Assembly: GCA_014305285.1 (NCBI GenBank)
Contig: JACRSG010000003.1
Location: 1-62,343, forward strand
Reading direction: 5' to 3'
DNA length: 62,343 nt
Source: Campylobacter jejuni
GTDB lineage: Bacteria > Campylobacterota > Campylobacteria > Campylobacterales > Campylobacteraceae
Shown here in pieces: positions 46,433-54,870 of the stretch; the first letter of the stretch is position 1, and every line of letters starts with the position of its first letter. The position numbers and the translations under genes are program-made. The notes under the pieces are model-generated. The model had not been told where the DNA came from and ran no database searches. It saw nothing but the letters and a program-made list of their open reading frames with translations.

Positions 46433-48348
46433 ATTTAATTGAAGCTTCAAAAAAATTTGGAGACAAAATAGTTTTAAATGAAGCAAATTTTAGTGCAAAT
46501 GAGGGAGAAAAGATTGCCATTATAGGAAAAAATGGAGAAGGAAAATCCACTTTTTTAAAAACGCTTTTAGGCACACTTCCTTTAGATAGCGGTAGGATAA
46601 TAAGACAAAATGGAAAAAGCATAGCCATGCTTTCCCAAACCGTTGATTTTAACGCAAATTTAAGCGTAAAAGAAGCTATCAAGCAAGAGCTTGCAGAAAT
46701 TTACAATGCTTTAGAAGAATATGAAATACTGCATAAAAAATTAGAAGAAGATCCTAGCAATAAAGATTATCTTAAAAAAATAGATACACTTATGACTTTG
46801 ATTGATAGTAAAGATGCTTGGAATATAGAATCTAAAATAATACGCGTTGTAAAAGAATTTAGCTTGCTTGAGTATGAAAATCGCATTATATCTACTTTAA
46901 GTGGCGGAGAGATACGCCGAGTTGGACTTTGTATACTTTTACTTAAAAATCCTGATATTTTATTGCTTGATGAACCAACTAATCATTTAGATGTATATAT
47001 GACAAGCTTTTTAGAAGAACTGTTAAAAAATTCAAAGATGTGTGTGATTTTTATTTCCCATGATAGATATTTTATTGACGCTATAGCACACAAGTGTGTA
47101 GAAGTAGAGCAGGGTAAACTTAGCATTTTTAAAGGTGGATATGTAAATTATTTGGAGAAAAAAACACAAATTTTACAAAGCCTTGCTAAGAGCCATGAAA
47201 CTCTTTTAAAGCAATTAAAAAGCGAAGAAGAATGGCTTAGAAGAGGGGTTAAAGCAAGACTTAAAAGAAATGAAGGACGAAAAGAACGCATTTTTAAAAT
47301 GCGTGAAGAAGCGAAAAAAAATCCTGGGGCAATCAAACGCTTAAAACTTGAAATTTCAAGAGCGGCTTTAAATTTTAATGGAGAAAAAATAGGCAACCGT
47401 AAAAAAATGCTTTTTGAGCTTAAAAATATAAGCAAAAATATAAACGATAAAAATCTTTTTAAAGATTTTTCAACGCGTATTTTACAAGGTGAACGCATAG
47501 CTATTGTAGGAAGAAATGGTTGTGGGAAATCGACATTGTTAAAAATTCTTCTAGGGCAAATAAAACAAGATAGCGGTGAAATAAAACGTGGAGAGCTTAA
47601 GATAGGATATTTTGATCAAGCTAGAATCTTGGTAAATTCTGATAAAAGCTTGCTTGAGATTTTTTGCCCCAATGGTGGAGATAGGGTTGAAGTTCGTGGT
47701 AAAAATATGCATGTTTATGGATATTTGAAAAATTTTTTATTTCCTAGGGAATTTTTAGATAAAAGCGTGGCTCTTTTAAGTGGCGGAGAGAAAAATCGCG
47801 TTGCTTTAGCTTTACTTTTTACTAAAGAATATGATGTTTTGATTTTAGATGAGCCAACCAATGATCTTGATATAGCTACGATTAACATACTAGAAGAATA
47901 CTTACTTAGTTTTGAAGGATCTATTTTGCTAGTATCACATGATAGATATTTTGTTGATAAAATTGCAACAAAGCTTTATGTTTTCGAGGGAAATGGATAT
48001 ATAAATATTTTACACACTCTTTACACTGAATATCTTGAAAATGAAAAAGAAATTGAAGAATTGGATAATTTTGCTTTAGAGCTTGAAGACCAAGAAAATA
48101 ATAATCAAAAAGAAAAAAACTCTAAAAAATTAAGCTACAAAGAAAATGAGATATTAAAAAACCATCCTGAAAAAATAGATTTTTTAGAGCAAAAGATAGC
48201 CAAATTAAATCAAGATTTATCCGATCCAAGTGTATACCAAAAAATAGGTATTAACAAGCTTTATCAAGAGCTTGAAGCGATGCAAAAAGAACTTGAAATT
48301 TTAGAAAATGAGTATTTTTTAGTATTAGAAAAAAGTGAGAATTTATAA
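46420..48348 (+). CDS. ABC-F family ATPase (Uup-like)
   Basis: Soluble twin-ATPase of 642 residues acting on ribosomes or DNA rather than transport. First domain: Walker A GKNGEGKST near 35, signature LSGGEIRR near 165, Walker B ILLLDEPTNHLD. Second domain: GRNGCGKST near 363, LSGGEKNR near 460, VLILDEPTNDLD. The linker between domains is highly charged, and a coiled coil fills the C-terminus (LEQKIAKLNQDLSDPSV), as in Uup. ATG within the end of the kinase pseudogene, with AAGGATAAA upstream. Confidence 0.93.
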   Translation: MALIDLIEASKKFGDKIVLNEANFSANEGEKIAIIGKNGEGKSTFLKTLLGTLPLDSGRIIRQNGKSIAMLSQTVDFNANLSVKEAIKQELAEIYNALEEYEILHKKLEEDPSNKDYLKKIDTLMTLIDSKDAWNIESKIIRVVKEFSLLEYENRIISTLSGGEIRRVGLCILLLKNPDILLLDEPTNHLDVYMTSFLEELLKNSKMCVIFISHDRYFIDAIAHKCVEVEQGKLSIFKGGYVNYLEKKTQILQSLAKSHETLLKQLKSEEEWLRRGVKARLKRNEGRKERIFKMREEAKKNPGAIKRLKLEISRAALNFNGEKIGNRKKMLFELKNISKNINDKNLFKDFSTRILQGERIAIVGRNGCGKSTLLKILLGQIKQDSGEIKRGELKIGYFDQARILVNSDKSLLEIFCPNGGDRVEVRGKNMHVYGYLKNFLFPREFLDKSVALLSGGEKNRVALALLFTKEYDVLILDEPTNDLDIATINILEEYLLSFEGSILLVSHDRYFVDKIATKLYVFEGNGYINILHTLYTEYLENEKEIEELDNFALELEDQENNNQKEKNSKKLSYKENEILKNHPEKIDFLEQKIAKLNQDLSDPSVYQKIGINKLYQELEAMQKELEILENEYFLVLEKSENL

Positions 48349-48374
48349 TTAAAAGATTTTATATTTTTATTCTA

Positions 48375-48449
48375 TGGAGCGGGAAACGAGATTCGAACTC
48401 GCGACCCCAACCTTGGCAAGGTTGTGCTCTACCCCTGAGCTATTCCCGC
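48375..48449 (-). tRNA. tRNA-Gly (GCC)
   Basis: 75 bases, minus strand, encoded CCA. Acceptor GCGGGAA/TTCCCGC perfect, discriminator T. Anticodon stem CAACC/GGTTG around TTGCCAA gives GCC. T arm CGAGT/ATCTCG-type stem with TTCGAAT. Downstream partner of the tRNA-Leu that follows on the same strand. Confidence 0.96.
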
Positions 48450-48459
48450 AAAAAATAAG

Positions 48460-48546
48460 TGGTGCCCGAGGTCGGACTCGAACCGACACAAGGTTGCCCT
48501 TACCAGATTTTGAGTCTGGCGCGTCTACCAGTTTCACCACTCGGGC
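48460..48546 (-). tRNA. tRNA-Leu (CAA)
   Basis: 87 bases, minus strand, encoded CCA. Acceptor GCCCGAG/CTCGGGC perfect, discriminator A. Anticodon stem CCAGA/TCTGG around CTCAAAA gives CAA. The long variable arm is expected for Leu. It is 10 bases upstream of tRNA-Gly. Confidence 0.96.
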
Positions 48547-48653
48547 TAATTTTTAAGATTTAAAGCCAAAATTATACTTTTTTAGGCTAAAAAATACTTT
48601 AAAAATAAAAAGTATTTTCAAAAAGACGATATAAAATTATATAATTTAAAATT

Positions 48654-48672
48654 TTGGAATAGTTATTGCTTT
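48654..48672 (+). promoter_or_regulatory. Sigma-54 promoter of flgL
   Basis: TTGGAATAGTTATTGCTTT has the invariant GG and GC of a -24/-12 promoter separated by ten bases, and the T-rich tail usual in Campylobacter. It lies about 55 bases before the flgL ATG. Sigma-54 (RpoN with FlgSR) controls hook and rod class genes in this genus. Confidence 0.8.
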
Positions 48673-48725
48673 TATTTATTAGCAATGTTTGAAAAGATTT
48701 TAACTTTAATACTTTAGAGGAAAAA

Positions 48726-50978
48726 ATGAGAATTACAAATAAACTTAACTTCACAAATAGTGTGAATAATTCTATGGGCGGTCAAAGTGCTTTATATCAG
48801 ATATCTCAGCAACTTGCTTCAGGTTTGAAAATACAAAATTCATATGAGGACGCAAGCGCTTATATAGATAATACGCGTCTTGAATATGAAATTAAAACAC
48901 TAGAGCAAGTAAAAGAATCAACGAGCAGAGCTCAAGAAATGACTCAAAACAGTATGAAAGCTTTGCAAGATATGGTTAAACTTTTTGAAGATTTTAAAGT
49001 TAAAGTAACTCAAGCTGCAAGTGATAGCAATTCTCAAACTTCAAGAGAGGCTATAGCAAAAGAACTAGAACGTATAAAAGAAAGCATAGTCCAACTTGCA
49101 AACACTAGTGTTAATGGTCAGTATCTTTTTGCAGGTTCTCAAGTTGCAAATAAACCTTTTGATTCTAATGGAAATTATTATGGAGATAAAAATAATATTA
49201 ATGTAGTAACTGGAGCTGGAACTGAAAGCCCATACAATATACCAGGATGGGATTTGTTTTTTAAAGCAGATGGGGACTATAAAAAACAAATAACCACCAA
49301 TGTTAGCTTTACAGATAATCGTTGGGATTTAAACAAAGATCCTGATAAAACTAAATATCTCACAGAGGATTCTAAATGGCAACAACTTATCGGACAAGGT
49401 TATGTAAAAGATAATAGTTTAGATGCTGATAAAGACTTTGAATATGACGATAGTAAACTAGATTTTCCTCCTACTACTCTTTATGTTCAAGGTACAAGAC
49501 CTGATGGAACAAGTTTTAAAAGTGCTGTACTTGTAAAACCTGAAGATACTTTAGAGGATGTAATGGAAAATATCGGAACTCTTTATGGCAATACTCCAAA
49601 TAATAAAGTGGTAGAAGTAAGCATGAATGATAGCGGTCAAATTCAAATTACAGACTTAAAACAAGGTAATAACAAACTTGATTTTCATGCTGTAGCTTTC
49701 ACACCGCAAGCCGATGACAAAACTCAATTAAATAACATTATCCAAGCGGCACAGGATGAAGGCATTTTAATGGACGAAGTGACAAATAGGGTTATGCAAG
49801 GCGCTACAGCTGCTCCTAGTAACGGAGATATAACAAAATTAAATAACTCTGTAACTGTGACAATTAATAATCAGCAATTTACAATCGATTTAAAACAAAC
49901 TGATTTTATTAAAAGTAAAATGACAGATACGGATGGAAATGCTACAAATGGATCTGATTATGATAATGTGTATTTTGAAAAAAATGGAAATACTGTTTAT
50001 GGTAATGTTTCTCAAGTTATTAAAGGAAATAATGCTTATGCAACTGATTCAACCAAACTTAGCGAGGTAATGGCAGGAGATAACTTAAATGGTACTATCT
50101 TAAATTTAAAAGTCAATTCTAAAGGTGGAAATTCTTATAATGTTATTATAAATTTACAAACTTCAACTGTAAGCTATCCTGATCTTAATAATCCAAATCA
50201 AACTATAAATTTTCCTATAATTCACACTGATCCTGCAACTGGAAATAGTGGCGTAGTAACCCCTCCAAATGAAATAACTTACGGGCAAATTAACGATATT
50301 ATAGGGATGTTTGCCGCAGATAAAATTTCTACTACAACCATCAATTCAAACAACGGAAAAGTTGATGCAAATGGCTATAATAATTTACAACAACTTATGA
50401 AAGATTCTCAAGCTACTGTTGATGTAAGCATGGACTATAAAGGTCGTATCAGTGTTACTGATAAACTTTCTTCAGGTACCAATATACAAATTTCTCTTAG
50501 TGATTCTCAAAGTGGACACTTTCCGACACCTCCTTTTACTACCACTTCTAATGTGCAAAATGGTCCAAATTTTAGTTTTAGTGCAAGTAATTCTTTGGTT
50601 ATTGATGAACCAAATGTGGATATTATTAAAGATTTAGATTCGATGATTGATGCTGTTTTAAAAGGCAATATGAGAGCAGATTCTGAAAGTGAGGATCCTA
50701 GAAATACAGGTATGCAAGGAGCTTTAGAAAGGCTTGATCATTTAGCAGATCACATTAGTAAGCTTAATACAACCATGGGAGCATATCATAAAACAATAGA
50801 AGATGTAAATACTCGTTCTACTTTTTTAAGCGTAAATGTACAATCTATCAAATCAAATGTTGTTGATGTAGATTATGGTGAAGCAATCATAAATTTAATG
50901 CAAACACAGCTTGCCTATCAAGCTTCTCTTAAAGCTAGTACAACAATATCTCAACTCAGCTTATTAAATTATATGTAA
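48726..50978 (+). CDS. flgL: Flagellar hook-associated protein 3 (FlgL/FlaD)
   Basis: Junction protein between hook and filament. 750 residues, more than twice the E. coli length, as in other C. jejuni. Flagellin-like N-terminus (MRITNKLNFTNSVNNSMGG, QLASGLKIQNSYEDASAYI) and C-terminus (NLMQTQLAYQASLKASTTIS, then LSLLNYM) form the conserved coiled core. The long middle is beta-rich and Asn, Asp, Gly and Thr rich, probably surface exposed. Monocistronic with a sigma-54 promoter. Confidence 0.94.
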   Translation: MRITNKLNFTNSVNNSMGGQSALYQISQQLASGLKIQNSYEDASAYIDNTRLEYEIKTLEQVKESTSRAQEMTQNSMKALQDMVKLFEDFKVKVTQAASDSNSQTSREAIAKELERIKESIVQLANTSVNGQYLFAGSQVANKPFDSNGNYYGDKNNINVVTGAGTESPYNIPGWDLFFKADGDYKKQITTNVSFTDNRWDLNKDPDKTKYLTEDSKWQQLIGQGYVKDNSLDADKDFEYDDSKLDFPPTTLYVQGTRPDGTSFKSAVLVKPEDTLEDVMENIGTLYGNTPNNKVVEVSMNDSGQIQITDLKQGNNKLDFHAVAFTPQADDKTQLNNIIQAAQDEGILMDEVTNRVMQGATAAPSNGDITKLNNSVTVTINNQQFTIDLKQTDFIKSKMTDTDGNATNGSDYDNVYFEKNGNTVYGNVSQVIKGNNAYATDSTKLSEVMAGDNLNGTILNLKVNSKGGNSYNVIINLQTSTVSYPDLNNPNQTINFPIIHTDPATGNSGVVTPPNEITYGQINDIIGMFAADKISTTTINSNNGKVDANGYNNLQQLMKDSQATVDVSMDYKGRISVTDKLSSGTNIQISLSDSQSGHFPTPPFTTTSNVQNGPNFSFSASNSLVIDEPNVDIIKDLDSMIDAVLKGNMRADSESEDPRNTGMQGALERLDHLADHISKLNTTMGAYHKTIEDVNTRSTFLSVNVQSIKSNVVDVDYGEAIINLMQTQLAYQASLKASTTISQLSLLNYM

Positions 50979-51027
50979 AATTTTTTATGGTATAATTTGG
51001 CTTTGATTTTATTTTCAAGGAAAGAAT

Positions 51028-53928
51028 ATTAAAAAAGAAGCCATTTTTACCAGCTTTACGCTTATTATTTTTTATCTTTGTCTTTGTATGCTAGCACCTA
51101 GCATGGGAGAATGGGTTTACAAGGCTAATTTATTTTTATTTGGAGAATTTGGGTATTATTATCCATTTTCTTTGCTTGTGTTAAATTATCTCTATTATAA
51201 AAAAAATTATAAAATAGAAAATTTTAAGCGCAGAGAACTTTTTGGTTTTTCTTTAGCTTTTTTTTCCACTTTGCTTTTATTTTCTGTCTTTTATAGAGAT
51301 TTTGGATATATTTTAGGAATTGTCTATGGAATTTTTTCTATAATTTTGGGTCATACAGGGAGTGGGATTTTTGCTCTTTTGCTTTTGTTCTTTTCTTTAA
51401 TTTTGTTATTTCCAAAATTTGCAAAAGAAATTTTAAAAATAGAATTAGACTTTACTTTTTTATTAAAAACAGAACAAGCTTTTAAATCTTTGCTTATGCG
51501 TGTATTTGGCGGAGAAAACGAGAAAGAAGATATAAGCAAATCAGAACCCATAGTGCCAAAATTAGATATTTCGCAAGATAGTATTTTTGCAAATTTACAA
51601 ACCAATGAAAAAATAAAAGTTAATAGCTTAGAACAGATAATTAAAGATAGCAATATTAATGCAAGTAAAAATTCAATTATTACTGCCAAAGAAAACTTTG
51701 AAAAACTAAAAAATCAAATTTTAGATGAAACTATAGAAATTGATAAGCAAAGTTTAGAAGAATCAAGAAGTTTTGTTTATGAGCATTCTCAACAAGTGCG
51801 GAATTTTGCACAAAAGGCTAGTAAAATGAGCATTAGTCTTGATGAAGATTTTAATTTTATTTCAGAAGAAGAGGTAGATATGATTCCTGAACGTTTTTTA
51901 AAACCTAAAAAACTTGAAGATATAAAGCAAGTAGATACAAATAAGAATTTAGACGAGCCAAGTTATAAGCGTAAAAATATTGAAATTCCAGTTTCTAAAC
52001 AAGAAGTTAAACCAAAAATTTTTACAAAAGAGCTTGAACTTAGAGAGAATTTTATAAAAAAAGAAAAACTAGAACAAGAATACAAGGCTTATCAAAATGA
52101 AATTTTAAAAAATAAAGTAAAACAAGAAATTAAAAAATTAGAAGAATATGATGCAATGAATTCAAGTGATATTATAGAAGGGGATAAGTATAGTTTTAAT
52201 GATCCAAAAATAATCGAAACAGAAACAGAAAATTTAAATAAAATAAATGAAAATAAAAACCCAGATAAAGCAGATAATATCTTCGAATTTGCACCCATTG
52301 TAGAAGAATTAAATCATCCTTATGTGGAACCTACTCCTATAAAAAATATAAATGAAATAGTTATAGAAGAAAAAAATACACTCGATTTTATCCAAAATAC
52401 AGAAACTAAAATTGATGATGAAAAAACAAATGATCAAGAAATTAAACTTCAAAAAGCAGTTTTAGCTAAAGAAATTGCTATTAATCAAGCTTTATTGCGT
52501 GAAATAGAGCAAGGTGAAGTAGAAAAACCAAAAGATTTTACCCTGCCACCCCTAGATTTTTTAGCTAATCAAAAAGAACACAAACAAGAAATCAATGAAA
52601 GTGAAATAGATAAAAAAATTTATAATCTTCTTGAAAAATTGCGTCGTTTTAAAATAGGTGGTGATGTTATAAGCACTTATGTTGGCCCTGTGGTAACCAC
52701 TTTTGAATTTCGCCCTAGTGCAGATGTAAAAGTAAGTCGTATTTTAAATTTACAAGATGATTTAACTATGGCTTTAATGGCAAAATCAATCCGTATTCAA
52801 GCTCCAATACCAGGAAAAGATGTTGTAGGTATAGAAGTGCCAAATGATGAAATTCAAACCATTTATTTAAGAGAAATTTTACAAAGTGAAGTTTTTAAAA
52901 ACGCTAAAAGTCCTTTAACCATAGCTTTAGGTAAAGATATAGTAGGCAATGCTTTTGTAACCGATCTTAAAAAACTTCCGCATTTACTCATCGCAGGAAC
53001 GACAGGTAGTGGTAAAAGTGTGGGGATAAATTCTATGCTTTTAAGTCTTTTGTATCGCAACTCTCCAAAAACCTTGCGTTTGATGATGATAGATCCTAAA
53101 ATGCTTGAATTTAGCATTTATAATGATATCCCTCATCTTTTAACTCCTGTTATCACAGATCCAAAAAAAGCAGTTAATGCGCTTTCAAATATGGTGGCTG
53201 AAATGGAAAGACGCTATCGCTTAATGGCTGATGCAAAAACCAAAAATATAGAAAATTACAATGAAAAAATGAAAGAATTAGGTGGCGAAGAACTTCCTTT
53301 CATTGTGGTAATTATCGATGAACTTGCCGATTTAATGATGACTGCAGGTAAAGATGTAGAATTTTACATAGGAAGACTTGCACAAATGGCAAGAGCAAGC
53401 GGAATTCACTTGATTGTAGCCACACAACGTCCCTCTGTTGATGTTGTAACAGGACTTATTAAAGCGAATTTACCAAGTAGAATTTCTTATAAAGTAGGGC
53501 AAAAAATTGACTCTAAAGTTATCTTAGACGCTATGGGTGCTGAAAGTTTACTTGGAAGAGGGGATTGTTTATTTACTCCTCCTGGAACAAGCTCTATAGT
53601 ACGTTTGCATGCGCCTTTTGCAAGTGAATTTGAAATAGAAAAAATCGTGGATTTTCTAAAGGATCAGCAAAGCGTAGAATATGATGAAAGCTTTTTAAAG
53701 GATCAACAAAGCGTAGGTGTTACAACAAATGAAAGCTTTGATGGGGAAGTAGATGAGCTTTACGAAGAAGCTAAAAGAGTAATCTTAGAAGATGGAAAAA
53801 CAAGCATTTCTTATTTACAACGCCGTTTAAAAATCGGCTATAACCGCTCTGCAAATATTATTGAACAACTTACGCAAAACGGGATTTTAAGCGAACCTGA
53901 TGCCAAAGGACAAAGGGAAATCTTGTAA
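51028..53928 (+). CDS. ftsK: DNA translocase FtsK
   Basis: Septum-anchored motor that pumps chromosome termini and activates Xer recombination. The first ATG is at 51088, but it lacks a ribosome-binding site and lies inside a membrane helix. The frame is open upstream to an ATT at 51028, six bases after AAGGA, which adds 20 residues and completes TM1. I prefer ATT as the start. Four N-terminal membrane segments, a long charged Lys/Glu linker, the motor with AGTTGSGKSVGINS, and a C-terminal gamma winged helix (TSISYLQRRLKIGYNRSA). A 13-codon tandem duplication is present at 53653. Confidence 0.9.
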   Translation: MKKEAIFTSFTLIIFYLCLCMLAPSMGEWVYKANLFLFGEFGYYYPFSLLVLNYLYYKKNYKIENFKRRELFGFSLAFFSTLLLFSVFYRDFGYILGIVYGIFSIILGHTGSGIFALLLLFFSLILLFPKFAKEILKIELDFTFLLKTEQAFKSLLMRVFGGENEKEDISKSEPIVPKLDISQDSIFANLQTNEKIKVNSLEQIIKDSNINASKNSIITAKENFEKLKNQILDETIEIDKQSLEESRSFVYEHSQQVRNFAQKASKMSISLDEDFNFISEEEVDMIPERFLKPKKLEDIKQVDTNKNLDEPSYKRKNIEIPVSKQEVKPKIFTKELELRENFIKKEKLEQEYKAYQNEILKNKVKQEIKKLEEYDAMNSSDIIEGDKYSFNDPKIIETETENLNKINENKNPDKADNIFEFAPIVEELNHPYVEPTPIKNINEIVIEEKNTLDFIQNTETKIDDEKTNDQEIKLQKAVLAKEIAINQALLREIEQGEVEKPKDFTLPPLDFLANQKEHKQEINESEIDKKIYNLLEKLRRFKIGGDVISTYVGPVVTTFEFRPSADVKVSRILNLQDDLTMALMAKSIRIQAPIPGKDVVGIEVPNDEIQTIYLREILQSEVFKNAKSPLTIALGKDIVGNAFVTDLKKLPHLLIAGTTGSGKSVGINSMLLSLLYRNSPKTLRLMMIDPKMLEFSIYNDIPHLLTPVITDPKKAVNALSNMVAEMERRYRLMADAKTKNIENYNEKMKELGGEELPFIVVIIDELADLMMTAGKDVEFYIGRLAQMARASGIHLIVATQRPSVDVVTGLIKANLPSRISYKVGQKIDSKVILDAMGAESLLGRGDCLFTPPGTSSIVRLHAPFASEFEIEKIVDFLKDQQSVEYDESFLKDQQSVGVTTNESFDGEVDELYEEAKRVILEDGKTSISYLQRRLKIGYNRSANIIEQLTQNGILSEPDAKGQREIL
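53653..53718 (+). repeat. In-frame tandem duplication in ftsK
   Basis: TTTCTAAAGGATCAGCAAAG at 53653 recurs, with two changes, as TTTTTAAAGGATCAACAAAG at 53692. The 39-base offset equals 13 codons, giving FLKDQQSVEYDES then FLKDQQSVGVTTNES. It lies in the linker between the motor and gamma domains. Confidence 0.85.
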
Positions 53929-53986
53929 GATTTTTCTTGTGTTTTTGATATATAAAACTGATTACAAAAGAAGAAATTTAAAAGGC

Positions 53987-54012
53987 AAAAGCCCCGTAAA
54001 AAGGGCTTAAAA
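53987..54012. terminator. Terminator between ftsK and rpsO
   Basis: AAGCCC and GGGCTT pair around an eight-base loop between the convergent ftsK and rpsO genes. T-rich sequence follows the stem on the minus strand and A/T-rich sequence on the plus strand, so it probably serves rpsO mainly and perhaps both. Confidence 0.75.
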
Positions 54013-54013
54013 A

Positions 54014-54286
54014 TTATTTATCTCTAAGATTTAATTCGGTAATTAATTTACTATAAGAATTATAATCTTTTCTTTTAAGATAAGATAAAAGTCTTTTTCT
54101 TTGACCTACAAGTTTTAGAAGTCCTAATCTTGATGAAAAGTCTTTTTTGTAGATTTTTAAATGTTCTGTAAGTTCTGCAATTCTTGCAGTTAAAAGAGCT
54201 ACTTGAACTTCTGTTGAACCAGTATCACCTGGTTTTTTAGCGAATTTCGCAACTATTTCTGCTTTTTTGGCCGAATCCAAAGCCAT
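54014..54286 (-). CDS. rpsO: Ribosomal protein S15
   Basis: Primary 16S-binding protein of the 30S platform. 90 residues with the S15 signature [29 protein letters not shown] (read as consecutive parts: [17 protein letters not shown] and [19 protein letters not shown]) and [17 protein letters not shown] near the N-terminus. AGGAGG eight bases before the ATG. Monocistronic on the minus strand. Confidence 0.97.
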   Translation of the reverse strand: MALDSAKKAEIVAKFAKKPGDTGSTEVQVALLTARIAELTEHLKIYKKDFSSRLGLLKLVGQRKRLLSYLKRKDYNSYSKLITELNLRDK

Positions 54287-54459
54287 GATAGACCTCCTGA
54301 TTGGTAAAATAATAAATTAAAGAATTGTAATTTTATCTTAAAAAGTAAAAAATAAACTGAATTTATCTTTTTTAAAAGGTTTTGTAAAAATTTAAGTCTT
54401 TTTCTAAGAATTATTTATTATAATTACAGCTATTCCTGCAGTTATAATAAGGAGAATCT

Positions 54460-54870
54460 ATGCTATTTACTAAAGCTAGCGAATACGCTTTACTTTCTTT
54501 AATTTATATTTCTCAAAAAGAAACACCTCAAGATGTAGACTCTTTAGCTTTAGAGCTTGATATCCCTAAAAGTTTTTTAGCTAAAATTTTACAAACTTTG
54601 GCTAAAGATGGTTTATTAAAATCCTTTAAAGGTGCAAAAGGTGGTTTTGTTTTGATCAAAGAACCAAGTCAATACACCATAAAAGAAATTGTCAATAGTG
54701 CTGAAAAAAAAGATATCAATGTATTTGAATGCAGTGGTGGTACTTGTCCAAATAATAAAGAAGAAAATTGCACCTTAATGCCTATGTTAATAAATTTACA
54801 AAATAAAGTGGATGAATTTTTAGATTCTATCACCTTAGAAGATATTATGAAGAATAATGGCAAAAAATAA
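54460..54870 (+). CDS. Rrf2 family transcriptional regulator with Cys cluster
   Basis: 136-residue winged-helix regulator. The helix-turn-helix lies about residues 25-55 (LDIPKSFLAKILQTLAKDG), followed by the wing FKGAKGGFVL. Three Cys in FECSGGTCPNNKEENC (spacing C-x4-C-x7-C) suit an iron-sulfur cluster as in IscR or NsrR, so it may sense iron, NO or oxidants. RBS AAGGAGAA. Its end overlaps flhA by 14 bases, an unexpected pairing with a flagellar export gene. Confidence 0.92.
   Translation: MLFTKASEYALLSLIYISQKETPQDVDSLALELDIPKSFLAKILQTLAKDGLLKSFKGAKGGFVLIKEPSQYTIKEIVNSAEKKDINVFECSGGTCPNNKEENCTLMPMLINLQNKVDEFLDSITLEDIMKNNGKK

Noticed and set aside
46420-48348. Antibiotic-resistance ABC-F protein
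   Set aside because: The C-terminal coiled coil and charged linker look like housekeeping Uup, and there are no mobile-element signs nearby.
48374-48556. 60-codon plus-strand frame
   Set aside because: It is the antisense of tRNA-Gly and tRNA-Leu. Such translations appear in databases as spurious proteins.
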